Numbered from the stretch's first letter, positions 1 to 6,083 are shown. The stretch: DNA of 7,607 nt from an uncultured Bacilli bacterium (GCA_947629125.1 CANRCO010000056.1:1-7607), one strand, 5' to 3'. Numbers and translations: made by a program. The notes: generated by a model from the sequence alone, not told the origin.

Positions 1-108
1 CTACCTTAGGTTATTTTTTCCCTAAGCACGAACACTACAATCATCGCAGATTGTGTGAGCATGGACTTTCCTCTACAATAAAATATTGCAGCATTTGCCT
101 AGATATTA
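1..108 (-). ncRNA. rnpB: RNase P RNA, type B, 5' portion (runs off left edge)
   Basis: This is the catalytic RNA subunit of ribonuclease P, which trims the 5' leader from pre-tRNAs. Read on the minus strand, the region carries the near-universal P4-strand signature GAGGAAAGTCCATGCTC at about 75-59. The Bacillus-like run GTAGTGTTCGTGC follows at about 38-26. Next comes a hairpin CTTAGG/CCTAAG around a purine-rich loop (about 27-5), matching the P5.1 stem characteristic of type B RNAs. Upstream, TGCAATA/TATTGTA (about 90-74) forms P3. AGGCAA (about 100-95) would be the 5' strand of P2, whose partner lies outside the window. By comparison with the Bacillus RNA, the mature 5' end falls near 105-114, touching or overlapping the gpsB stop codon. 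I saw no convincing promoter between the genes, so processing from a gpsB transcript is possible. The exact 5' end is an estimate. Confidence 0.95.
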
Positions 109-435
109 TTCATTTTTTCCAAATACTACTTTTTCTAAATTACTAATTCTTCTAAGAAGATCGACATTATTATAATTGCGATTAGAAGTATCTTCATCAG
201 CTGCTTCTAAAATATTATGCATTTTACGCAATTCATCTTTTAATTCATTATTTTCTTTTGTTAAGTCTTTAATCTCTTTGTTTTGTTTTTTAACAAAATT
301 AAATAATTCGGTATAATCATGAATAACCATATCTAAAAATTTATCTACATCTTTAGGATTATAACCACGAGCATCAACTTTAAATTCTTTTTCTAAAATT
401 GCTTCCGCTGTTAATAATATTTTAGGACTATTCAT
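106..435 (-). CDS. gpsB: Cell division regulator GpsB (DivIVA family)
   Basis: GpsB is a small cytoplasmic adaptor that moves between septum and side wall and docks peptidoglycan synthases, especially PBP1, onto the division and elongation machinery. The protein has 109 residues (Bacillus about 98). The N-terminal DivIVA lipid-binding-type domain covers about 5-70, with the signature ILEKEFK at 13-19, then RGY (23-25) and DVDKFLD (29-35). Tyr25, Asp31 and Asp35, the pocket residues that bind PBP tails in Bacillus GpsB, are all present at the same numbering. A coiled coil covers about 36-75, followed by a polar linker. The C-terminal trimerisation helix is DLLRRISNLEKVVFG (92-106), nearly the Bacillus sequence. 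The ATG start is preceded by AAGAAGGTGA at good spacing. A consensus promoter lies just upstream, and rnpB follows with no gap. Its likely client PBP1 is encoded about 0.9 kb away on the other strand. Confidence 0.97.
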   Translation of the reverse strand: MNSPKILLTAEAILEKEFKVDARGYNPKDVDKFLDMVIHDYTELFNFVKKQNKEIKDLTKENNELKDELRKMHNILEAADEDTSNRNYNNVDLLRRISNLEKVVFGKNE

Positions 436-459
436 TTATGTCACCTTCTTGTACAAATA

Positions 460-488
460 ATTATATAATTAACCATCTCATTTGTCAA
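460..488 (-). promoter_or_regulatory. Consensus sigma-A promoter for gpsB(-rnpB)
   Basis: On the minus strand, TTGACA (488-483) is followed by a 17-bp spacer and TATAAT (465-460), a perfect match to the housekeeping consensus. Transcription should start near 453, just before the gpsB ribosome binding site AAGAAGGTGA. The -35 hexamer lies inside the last codons of the possible small ORF at 478-594. Nothing separates gpsB from rnpB, so this promoter may also feed RNase P RNA. Confidence 0.88.
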
Positions 489-594
489 TATTAGCTAAAA
501 TTTCCCTGTTTAAAACCCGCTTTGATTCAAACATTACTGAACCATTTTTTAACTTATTAAGTAAACTATCAAATACTAAATCTAATCTAAACAT
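478..594 (-). CDS. Possible 38-residue small protein upstream of gpsB
   Basis: An ATG (594-592) opens a 38-codon frame ending in TGA (480-478). It is preceded by GGGTG eight bases upstream and, further up, by a TATAAT (617-612) that has no good -35 element. The predicted protein is soluble, mixed-charge and probably helical. It begins MFRLDLVFDSLLNKL and ends REILANIDK, with no cysteine, tryptophan or membrane segment. Codon choice (TTA, AGA, GAT, AAA) matches the surrounding genes. I do not recognise a family; Bacillus has the unrelated, much longer ypsA at this position. It would be the only gene in the window using TGA, and its end overlaps the gpsB -35 box. It could be a real small gene, a decayed remnant or a chance frame. 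Confidence 0.35.
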   Translation of the reverse strand: MFRLDLVFDSLLNKLKNGSVMFESKRVLNREILANIDK

Positions 595-714
595 TTTTTT
601 CACCCATTCTAATTATACTAATATTTATATTTTATGCATTACTTTCGACAAAAGAAGCTAAAATTTCTCTTTACGTAAACTTACAATCAACTTAAAATTA
701 AATAAAGAGTAATA
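595..714. other. Divergent intergenic region, no assigned function
   Basis: This stretch separates the leftward gpsB side from the rightward recU operon. It is very AT-rich and holds a TATAAT on the minus strand (617-612) that could serve the 38-codon ORF. I found no hairpin terminator, LexA-like palindrome or riboswitch-like structure. A 14-codon plus-strand frame from the ATG at 634 has no ribosome binding site. Confidence 0.5.
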
Positions 715-743
715 TAGCCAAAATAATTTTTATATAGTATAAT
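715..743 (+). promoter_or_regulatory. Promoter of the recU-ponA operon
   Basis: TAGCCA (715-720, four of six consensus bases), a 17-bp spacer and a perfect TATAAT (738-743) form a sigma-A type promoter. Transcription would begin near 750, right at the GGTGAT ribosome binding site (750-755). The leader before the GTG at 760 is then only about ten bases long. This also argues against the TTG at 748 as the start of recU, because it would lie at or before the first transcribed base. Confidence 0.7.
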
Positions 744-759
744 AATTTTGGTGATTTAT

Positions 760-1311
760 GTGTTATACCCTAATAATATAAAAAAACAATATCATAAACA
801 AATAAATTACTCTAATCGGGGCATGGTTTTAGAAGAATTAATTAATAAAACTAACCATTATAATTTAGAAAACAACTTAGCTTTAATTTATAAAAAACCT
901 ACGCCTATTGGGATAGTAGATGTTAGTTTTAATAATAAAGGTAAACAAATTGATAAAGCCTATTTTAAAGAACCATCAACTTTAGATTATAATGGTTTAT
1001 ATAAAGGTAAATATATTGAATTTGAAGCTAAAGAAACCCTTAATAAAACAGCTTTTCCTTTAAAAAACTTTCACTTACATCAAATTAATCATATTCGTAA
1101 AGTTATTGAACATAAAGGAATTGTCTTTATTATAATTAAGATGAATAATTTAGTTTATTTACTTAAAGGCGAAGATTTTCTAAGTTATATCGATAATCAT
1201 GAGCGAAAAAGTATTGAATATAATTATCTAAAAGAGAAAGGTTATTTATTAAAAGAAAATTATCTAAAAGGCTTAAATTTTTTAGAAATTATTGATAAAA
1301 TATATTTATAA
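760..1311 (+). CDS. recU: Holliday junction resolvase RecU
   Basis: RecU is the Gram-positive Holliday junction endonuclease. It cuts four-way junctions symmetrically during recombinational repair and chromosome segregation, and it modulates RecA. From GTG 760 the product has 183 residues (Bacillus 206). Visible family blocks, in this numbering, are the N-terminal LYPN, NRGM followed by an acidic helix (19-26), KKPTP (45-49), STLDYNG (73-79), YIEFEAKET (85-93) and FPLKNFHLHQ (99-108). The nuclease metal-site residues are Asp76, Glu89 and Lys91 in the D...ExK pattern. The GTG at 760 is preferred: it has GGTGAT six bases upstream and gives a start (M-LYPNN) that aligns with the Bacillus MIRYPNG. 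An in-frame TTG at 748 and GTG at 751 are upstream alternatives. ponA follows 12 bp downstream, the conserved recU-ponA operon. Confidence 0.95.
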   Translation: MLYPNNIKKQYHKQINYSNRGMVLEELINKTNHYNLENNLALIYKKPTPIGIVDVSFNNKGKQIDKAYFKEPSTLDYNGLYKGKYIEFEAKETLNKTAFPLKNFHLHQINHIRKVIEHKGIVFIIIKMNNLVYLLKGEDFLSYIDNHERKSIEYNYLKEKGYLLKENYLKGLNFLEIIDKIYL

Positions 1312-1323
1312 AAGGAGTGTACT

Positions 1324-3972
1324 ATGGCAACAAGAAAAACAAAATCAACTAAATCAACTAAACCTACTAAAACTTCGCATGCTAAAAAAATTCAAAATGA
1401 AAATATCAAAAAACTAAAAAAAGAACATAAAGAAAAAAAATCAAAAAAGACTCTGATTTTTAATATTTTAATAATTGGGGCAATTGCTATTACTTCTCTT
1501 ATTTTAATATTTGCCCTATTTATTATTATTTTCTCGCCAGATTTTGATAAAAAATTACTTTATAAATCAGAATCATCTGTTTTATATGCGAAAGATGGTA
1601 AAACAGAAATAGCTCGTATTGGTAGTGAAAACCGAGTTTTAGTTACATATGATGATTTACCGGAAGTTTTAGTTGATGCATTAATAGCTACCGAAGATTC
1701 ACGATTTTTCCAACATAATGGTTTTGATGCCGCCAGATTTATGAAAGCAAGTCTTGGTCAATTAACTGGAAATAATGATGCTGGTGGTGCTTCGACATTA
1801 ACCATGCAAGTTATAAAAAATACTTATACTAGTAGTGAAGCTGAAGGTATTAAAGGTATTATTCGTAAATTTACCGATATTTATATGGCCGTATTTAAAC
1901 TAGAAAGTTCTTATACTAAAGAAGAAATAATTGAGTTTTACGTTAATAGTCAATGGCTTGGTAATGATGGTAATGTTAACTATGGTGGTATTTATGGAGT
2001 TGAGCAAGCTAGCCAATACTTCTTTAATAAATCAGTAGCTGACCTTAATTTAGCTGAGGCTAGTTTATTAGCTGGTATGTTCCAAAACCCTTCATTATAT
2101 AATCCTTATCGTAATCCAAATAATGCTACTGCTCGTCGTTCAACCGTTTTAAAATTAATGGTAAGACATGGTTATATAACCGAAGAAGAAAAAGAAGCTG
2201 CGGAAAAAATTTCCGTCAAATCAATGTTAGCTAAAAAAGAAACAGCTAATTCCAATCCATATCAAGCATTTATTGATTATGCTATAAATGATGTTAAAGA
2301 AAAAACTGGTAAAAATCCTAGAGAAATACCTATGGCTATTTATACTACTCTAGACCCAGAAAAACAAAGTGTTTTAACACAATTAGAAAATGGTGAAATA
2401 TATAAATTCCCAAATGACCAAATTCAATTTGGTTTAGCAATTACTGACCTTAAAGATGGTTCGATTGTAGCTATGAGTCCTGGAAGAAATTACGCAGTTC
2501 AAGGTACTAACCGTGCTACCGAAAAACATCAACCTGGGTCAACTGCTAAAATAATCTTTGATTACGGTCCTTATATTGAATACTTAGGTGGTTCGCCATA
2601 CTCACTATTCTACGATGAACCATATCAATATAGTAATGGTCATAGTATTAGAAACTCCGATAATTCTTATTTAGGTTTAATTACGATGCGTCGAGCTTTA
2701 ATTAAATCAAGAAATATTCCGGCTTTACAAGCTTTCCAACAAGTTATGAAAAAAGATAGTTCTTTAATTCCAAATTTTGTTCATAGTTTAGGAATTGATT
2801 ATGGTAAAGACTTAGTTGAAGCTGCCGCAATTGGTGGTTTTGATGGTGTTACTCCATTACAGATGAGTGCTGCTTATGCTGCATTTGGTCGTGGCGGATA
2901 TTACATTGCTCCTTATTCCTTTACTAAAGTTGTTTATTTAAATGAAGATGAAGAATTTAATTATAAACCAGAAAGAAATAAAGTAATGAGTGAACAAACT
3001 GCTTACTTAATAACTGATATTTTAGTTGAAGGTGGTCGTAGTGGTGTTGCTGGTACATTTAGTATATCTGGTACCGACTTTGCTGCTAAAGGTGGTACAA
3101 CGACAATTGATGAAAGTGAAGCTAAGAAAAAAGGTATTCCAACTAACGTTACACCAGACCATTGGAATATAACTTATGACCCAGAATACTGTATAGCTAT
3201 GCGTTACGGTTATGATAAAATATCTAAATCTTATTATTTACAAAGTAATGCTGGTGTTCGAGCTAGAAGAGCTATTATGGAAGCTGTAGCTAAAAAAGTT
3301 TATAGTAAAAATCAAAAATTTTCCAAGCCCAGTGGGATAGTAACTTCAAAAGTTGAATTTGAAACTATGCCAGCAATGCTTCCTAGTGAATTTACCCCTG
3401 CTAATTTAATTACTACCGAAATGTTTAAAGAAGGAAATGAACCAAGTGAAACTTCTCCCCGTTTTGCACAATTAGATGCTCCCACCGGTGGCCATGCTAC
3501 TTTTGATGGTAAAAACATCAAATTAACTTGGACGGGAATTAGTAATCCTAAAGTTAATGACCAAGGTTGGTTACAATCTTACGGTAAAACTGGTTATGGT
3601 GATTTCTTCGCTAGTCGTTTTGCTCAAAATAGATTAGCTTATATTTCAGGAAGTATGGGAACTATTGGTTATCAAGTATATTTACAAAATAATGATGGTT
3701 CTTTAGTTAATTTAGGATTTACTAATGATACAAACTTCTCTTATACTGCCCCTACTACAGGAACTTATCGTTTCGTTGTTAAATCAGCATATTCAATATT
3801 TAAAAATAATATGAGTAATGGTTTAAATATTAGTGTTAGTGCAACAGTAGATAGCAATGTTAGTGATTGGGTTGGTGGTAATGAAAATAATAATGATAAG
3901 AATCAAGGAAATAAAAATCCTATCCCACCAGTTAATGACGATGATGTAGATGTTTCAGTAGGATTGCAATAG
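1324..3972 (+). CDS. ponA: Class A penicillin-binding protein PBP1 (glycosyltransferase/transpeptidase)
   Basis: This bifunctional peptidoglycan synthase polymerises lipid II and crosslinks the stem peptides. It has 882 residues (Bacillus PBP1 914). A Lys/Thr-rich cytoplasmic tail (1-42) contains a TRKTK motif and an STK repeat. One membrane helix follows (about 43-70). The GT51 domain (about 95-280) has ATEDSRFFQHNGFD with catalytic Glu124, GGASTLTMQ (154-162), and a KEEIIEFYVN block with the second Glu at about 204. The transpeptidase domain (about 365-650) has STAK with nucleophile Ser406 and Lys409, and SRN (462-464). The third motif reads KGG (589-591), not the usual KTG or KSG. A fibronectin-III-like domain (about 710-845) and a Gly/Asn/Asp-rich tail end the protein. 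AAAGGAG lies seven bases before the ATG. It is co-transcribed with recU and stops just before a hairpin terminator. Confidence 0.97.
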   Translation: MATRKTKSTKSTKPTKTSHAKKIQNENIKKLKKEHKEKKSKKTLIFNILIIGAIAITSLILIFALFIIIFSPDFDKKLLYKSESSVLYAKDGKTEIARIGSENRVLVTYDDLPEVLVDALIATEDSRFFQHNGFDAARFMKASLGQLTGNNDAGGASTLTMQVIKNTYTSSEAEGIKGIIRKFTDIYMAVFKLESSYTKEEIIEFYVNSQWLGNDGNVNYGGIYGVEQASQYFFNKSVADLNLAEASLLAGMFQNPSLYNPYRNPNNATARRSTVLKLMVRHGYITEEEKEAAEKISVKSMLAKKETANSNPYQAFIDYAINDVKEKTGKNPREIPMAIYTTLDPEKQSVLTQLENGEIYKFPNDQIQFGLAITDLKDGSIVAMSPGRNYAVQGTNRATEKHQPGSTAKIIFDYGPYIEYLGGSPYSLFYDEPYQYSNGHSIRNSDNSYLGLITMRRALIKSRNIPALQAFQQVMKKDSSLIPNFVHSLGIDYGKDLVEAAAIGGFDGVTPLQMSAAYAAFGRGGYYIAPYSFTKVVYLNEDEEFNYKPERNKVMSEQTAYLITDILVEGGRSGVAGTFSISGTDFAAKGGTTTIDESEAKKKGIPTNVTPDHWNITYDPEYCIAMRYGYDKISKSYYLQSNAGVRARRAIMEAVAKKVYSKNQKFSKPSGIVTSKVEFETMPAMLPSEFTPANLITTEMFKEGNEPSETSPRFAQLDAPTGGHATFDGKNIKLTWTGISNPKVNDQGWLQSYGKTGYGDFFASRFAQNRLAYISGSMGTIGYQVYLQNNDGSLVNLGFTNDTNFSYTAPTTGTYRFVVKSAYSIFKNNMSNGLNISVSATVDSNVSDWVGGNENNNDKNQGNKNPIPPVNDDDVDVSVGLQ
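1342..1368 (+). repeat. Three 9-bp tandem units in the ponA 5' end
   Basis: Two exact copies of AAATCAACT (1342-1350, 1351-1359) are followed by a diverged copy AAACCTACT (1360-1368). Each unit is three codons long, so gain or loss keeps frame and only changes the number of Ser/Pro-Thr-Lys triplets in the cytoplasmic tail of PBP1, near residues 7-15. Confidence 0.7.
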
Positions 3973-4002
3973 AAAAAAGGAATAAATCAATATTCCTTTT
4001 TT
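3973..4002. terminator. Bidirectional terminator between ponA and nth
   Basis: AAAAAAGGAATA (3973-3984) and TATTCCTTTTTT (3991-4002) form a perfect 12-bp stem around a six-base loop AATCAA. The A-run and T-run give a U-tract in both directions. The hairpin starts right after the ponA stop codon and overlaps the nth stop codon (4001-4003), so it should end both the recU-ponA and dnaD-nth transcripts. Confidence 0.92.
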
Positions 4003-4627
4003 AAATGGTCTTATCTTTGCTTTTACAATATTCATTTAATAGACATTTAGAACATTCGGGATTTCGAGCTTTACAAGTATAACGTCCAAATAAGACAGTC
4101 TGATGATGAAATCTACTCCAAGAACTTTTTGGCAAGTATTTCATTAATTTTCGTTCAATAACTTCAACAGTATCATTTTTATTAGCTAATTTTAAACGTT
4201 TAGCAACTCGGGAAACATGAGTATCAACCGCAATAGTCGGAACATTATATAAATTAGCTAAAACGACATTACAAGTTTTTCGTCCAACTCCACTTAAACT
4301 TTCTAAATATTCACGATTATTAGGAACAGTACCATTGTAATCTTGCACTAAGTGTTTGGCAATATCAATGATATATTCACTTTTCTTAGTAAAAGTTCCT
4401 ACTGGTCTAATAATTTTTTCAATATCTTTCTTTTCAGCTGTTGCTAAAGAAAAAATATCATACTTACTAAACAATTCTTTTGTTACTTGATTTACTCTTT
4501 TATCAGTACATTGTGCCGATAAAACTGTAGCTATTAATAATTCATAATCTTTTTGATAGTTCAATTCACATCTAGCATCAGGATACATTAAATCTAGTTT
4601 TTCTAGTACAATTTTATTCGCTATCAT
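4001..4627 (-). CDS. nth: Endonuclease III (DNA glycosylase/AP lyase)
   Basis: This base-excision repair enzyme removes oxidised pyrimidines and nicks the resulting abasic site. At 208 residues it has normal length. LLIATVLSAQCTD (30-42) is the conserved N-terminal helix. The helix-hairpin-helix LSGVGRKTCNVV (111-122) carries catalytic Lys117, and AVDTHVSRV (133-141) carries catalytic Asp135. The C-terminal Cys185, Cys192, Cys195 and Cys201 have the C-x6-C-x2-C-x5-C spacing of the [4Fe-4S] cluster. The usual Pro of the LPGVGRKT motif is Ser here, a mild change. The gene overlaps the end of dnaD by 14 bp. Its ATG has only a weak AG-rich stretch directly before it, so translation is probably coupled to dnaD. 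Bacillus has ypoC after nth; here the operon ends at the terminator. Confidence 0.97.
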   Translation of the reverse strand: MIANKIVLEKLDLMYPDARCELNYQKDYELLIATVLSAQCTDKRVNQVTKELFSKYDIFSLATAEKKDIEKIIRPVGTFTKKSEYIIDIAKHLVQDYNGTVPNNREYLESLSGVGRKTCNVVLANLYNVPTIAVDTHVSRVAKRLKLANKNDTVEVIERKLMKYLPKSSWSRFHHQTVLFGRYTCKARNPECSKCLLNEYCKSKDKTI

Positions 4628-5264
4628 CTTCTAACCAATTATAATCAAATAATTCTTTCATATTTTTTTGATTATTTTTACTTTCTTTATAATTTGTTAA
4701 ATGTTTAATAACATCTTGACTAGATTTAATTCCTTTTTTTTGCCATTCATATAATATTTTGTCAATATATCTTAAATTATTAACTCCATTATAAACTGCT
4801 TCTTTTAAAGCACAACTAATTAATTCTTCAGAGTAGCCTTTTTCAATCCAGGCGCTAATAATTTCATATTCCATTGAAGAAATTGTTCTACCAAATTCTC
4901 TTTCAAATTTTTGAAATATATTTTCTTGAGAATTTTGTTTCTTAGTTTTTTCAATATCAGCTATGATTTTTTGATATAAATTATTTAAAGATACAACTTC
5001 GGTCATTTTTTTTGATACGTCTTTTTTAGTTTCGATAGTCAATATTTTTTTACTAATTAATAAATTAAAAGCATTTAATATTTCTTTTTCAGCTATTCCT
5101 AATGAGCTAGCCATCATTTTAAGGTCAAAAAATTTATCTACTGAATTTTGAAAATATACTAAAATTAAAAACTCATTTAAACTTAAATTTAATTCTTGAG
5201 CCATTTTAATTAAATAATAATCAACAACAAATTTTGGTTTAGTTAAGTATTGTATTGAATCCAT
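4614..5264 (-). CDS. dnaD: Replication initiation/restart protein DnaD
   Basis: DnaD is a DNA-remodelling primosomal protein of low-GC Gram-positives. It is recruited by DnaA at oriC, or by PriA at stalled forks, and helps load the DnaC helicase with DnaB and DnaI. The product has 216 residues (Bacillus 232). The N-terminal winged-helix oligomerisation domain (DDBH1) covers about 15-100. A polar Lys/Gln-rich linker follows. The DDBH2 domain (about 116-180) starts at FEREFGRTISSMEYE and ends in the YxxxIxxxW motif, with Tyr166, Ile170 and Trp174. The extreme C-terminus YNWLEDD (208-214) is typical of the family. The ATG is preceded by GAGGT about nine bases upstream and by a good promoter. It is the first gene of the dnaD-nth pair. 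Confidence 0.95.
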   Translation of the reverse strand: MDSIQYLTKPKFVVDYYLIKMAQELNLSLNEFLILVYFQNSVDKFFDLKMMASSLGIAEKEILNAFNLLISKKILTIETKKDVSKKMTEVVSLNNLYQKIIADIEKTKKQNSQENIFQKFEREFGRTISSMEYEIISAWIEKGYSEELISCALKEAVYNGVNNLRYIDKILYEWQKKGIKSSQDVIKHLTNYKESKNNQKNMKELFDYNWLEDDSE

Positions 5265-5302
5265 ATTTTTTTACCTCATTTTTACTTTTTTGTCTATAAA
5301 TT

Positions 5303-5331
5303 ATTATATAACAAAAAAAATAAAGCAACAA
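5303..5331 (-). promoter_or_regulatory. Promoter of dnaD-nth
   Basis: On the minus strand TTGTTG (5331-5326), a 17-bp spacer that is mostly T, and a perfect TATAAT (5308-5303) precede dnaD by about 40 bp. The -35 element lies at the distal end of the T-tract that closes the yneF terminator, so the two transcription units are packed back to back. Confidence 0.7.
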
Positions 5332-5354
5332 GAAAAAAAGCACAATTTGTGCTT
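5331..5354 (-). terminator. Terminator after yneF
   Basis: On the minus strand AAGCACA (5354-5348) and TGTGCTT (5344-5338) form a seven-pair stem with a three-base loop, followed by a run of seven T interrupted only at its end by C. The stem overlaps the yneF stop codon (5355-5353). It should end the leftward transcript carrying the 46-codon ORF, the sirA-like gene and yneF. Confidence 0.85.
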
Positions 5355-5562
5355 ACATATAACGATTCATTTGTTTCATAACTTGATTTACTTGTTTTTG
5401 ACTAGGCTTACGTCCCATACTACTCATCATTGCTTCAATCATTTTTTCATTAATCGGTGGATTCTTTTTCAAATATTTTTTCATAACGGTTTTACTAACT
5501 ACAAAACCAATTATAGCACCGATAATTAATCCAATTAAAATCATTAATATATCATGAACCAT
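5353..5562 (-). CDS. yneF: YneF family membrane protein (UPF0154)
   Basis: This is a small single-pass membrane protein of unknown function, widespread in Bacilli and Mollicutes. It has 69 residues. A hydrophobic, glycine-containing helix (about 5-24) has short polar residues before it and a Lys-rich segment after it, so the C-terminal domain is probably cytoplasmic. The family signature YLKKNPPINEKMI (30-42) is present, followed by a Met-rich helix with GRKPSQKQVNQVMKQMN (50-66), very close to Bacillus YneF. The start ATG has GAGGTGA at proper spacing. It lies 48 bp downstream of the sirA-like gene, the same order as yneE(sirA)-yneF in Bacillus subtilis, and is followed by a strong terminator. 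Confidence 0.95.
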   Translation of the reverse strand: MVHDILMILIGLIIGAIIGFVVSKTVMKKYLKKNPPINEKMIEAMMSSMGRKPSQKQVNQVMKQMNRYM

Positions 5563-5580
5563 TCATCTCACCTCGTATTT

Positions 5581-5609
5581 ATTTTACTAAATATTTTCCA
5601 ATTAAACAA
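5581..5609 (-). promoter_or_regulatory. Possible weak internal promoter for yneF
   Basis: On the minus strand TTGTTT (5609-5604), a 17-bp spacer and TAAAAT (5586-5581) sit in the gap between the sirA-like gene and yneF. The -10 has five of six consensus bases but the -35 only three, so yneF may also depend on readthrough from upstream. Confidence 0.35.
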
Positions 5610-5610
5610 G

Positions 5611-6027
5611 CTAAACTCTTAATTTACTTAACCAAAAGTAATCTTTATTTTCAAAATCACATACAAATAAGTTTTTATTACATTTTAATTCTTTAAAGAA
5701 AAATGGTTTTAAAGCATTAGTTTTTAAGTATATATATGTTGATTTAACATAAAGATTAGTTTTTTCAGCTAAATACAAATTGTTATAACAATGTTTATTT
5801 TGATAAACTGAATAAAAATCATGGTCTTTATATTTATTAAATATTATCTTTTTAATATTTTCTTTATCAATAGGTACCGCTACTTGTTCAAAGATATCTA
5901 AACCTACATTAAAATCATTTTTATTTAAAAAATAAATATTTTCAAAAATTCGAAATAAATTATAAGGATAATTTCTAGTTAAAATTGCTATTTCATCTAC
6001 AATATTAAATATATAAAAATTACGCAT
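5611..6027 (-). CDS. sirA: SirA-like protein (sporulation inhibitor of replication family)
   Basis: In Bacillus, SirA binds the N-terminal domain of the initiator DnaA and blocks new rounds of replication when cells commit to sporulation. This product has 138 residues (Bacillus about 148). The N-terminus FYIFNIVDEIAI (4-15), followed by a Tyr/Phe-rich helix (NLFRIFENIY, 23-32), resembles the Bacillus start (YYTYLIKEEFA...FELFQDY). The C-terminus LFVCDFENKDYFWLSK (120-135) resembles FLAVDFDAKRYGWLNP. The middle is diverged, rich in Tyr, Asn and Lys. The assignment also rests on position: yneF follows directly, as in Bacillus. AGGTGAA precedes the ATG. It lies 56 bp after the LexA-controlled 46-codon ORF with no clear terminator between, so it is probably in the same transcript. 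A TATAAT at 6050-6045 has a TCGACA upstream, but at an unfavourable 21-bp spacing. The fold is likely; DnaA inhibition here is inference. Confidence 0.7.
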   Translation of the reverse strand: MRNFYIFNIVDEIAILTRNYPYNLFRIFENIYFLNKNDFNVGLDIFEQVAVPIDKENIKKIIFNKYKDHDFYSVYQNKHCYNNLYLAEKTNLYVKSTYIYLKTNALKPFFFKELKCNKNLFVCDFENKDYFWLSKLRV

Positions 6028-6083
6028 ATATCTTCACCTATTTAATTATAGCTTTTACCAAGAAAAAAATTTGTCGAATTAAG

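Noticed and set aside
24..37. GAAC-containing sequence near the left edge as a LexA box
   Set aside because: It is the conserved GTGTTCGTGC segment of RNase P RNA and has no second half-site.
478..480. TGA read as tryptophan (Mollicutes code)
   Set aside because: Tryptophan codons in recognised genes are TGG, and reading through the only TGA stop adds just two codons before TAA, so nothing supports a changed code.
493..667. 12-bp direct repeat AGCTAAAATTTC at 493-504 and 656-667
   Set aside because: At this base composition several 12-base repeats are expected by chance in 7.6 kb, and the flanks show no target-site or transposon structure.
634..678. 14-codon plus-strand frame before recU
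   Set aside because: No ribosome binding site, upstream of the recU promoter, and no recognisable sequence.
3312..3521. 69-codon minus-strand frame inside ponA
   Set aside because: Antisense to the linker and start of the C-terminal domain of PBP1, which is continuous and recognisable; no initiation signals.
3586..3594. KTG at PBP1 residues 755-757 as the missing transpeptidase motif
   Set aside because: It lies in the C-terminal fibronectin-like domain, nearly 300 residues after the SRN motif. The motif in the correct sequence context is KGGTT at 589-593.
5290..5529. 79-codon plus-strand reading frame opposite yneF
   Set aside because: It is the antisense of the well-supported yneF, has no ribosome binding site, and translates to a His/Thr/Phe-rich sequence typical of an AT-rich shadow frame.
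6045..6077. Separate promoter for the sirA-like gene (TCGACA ... TATAAT on the minus strand)
   Set aside because: The hexamers are good but 21 bp apart, and no alternative -35 exists at 16-18 bp. I kept it only as a remark in the gene entry.
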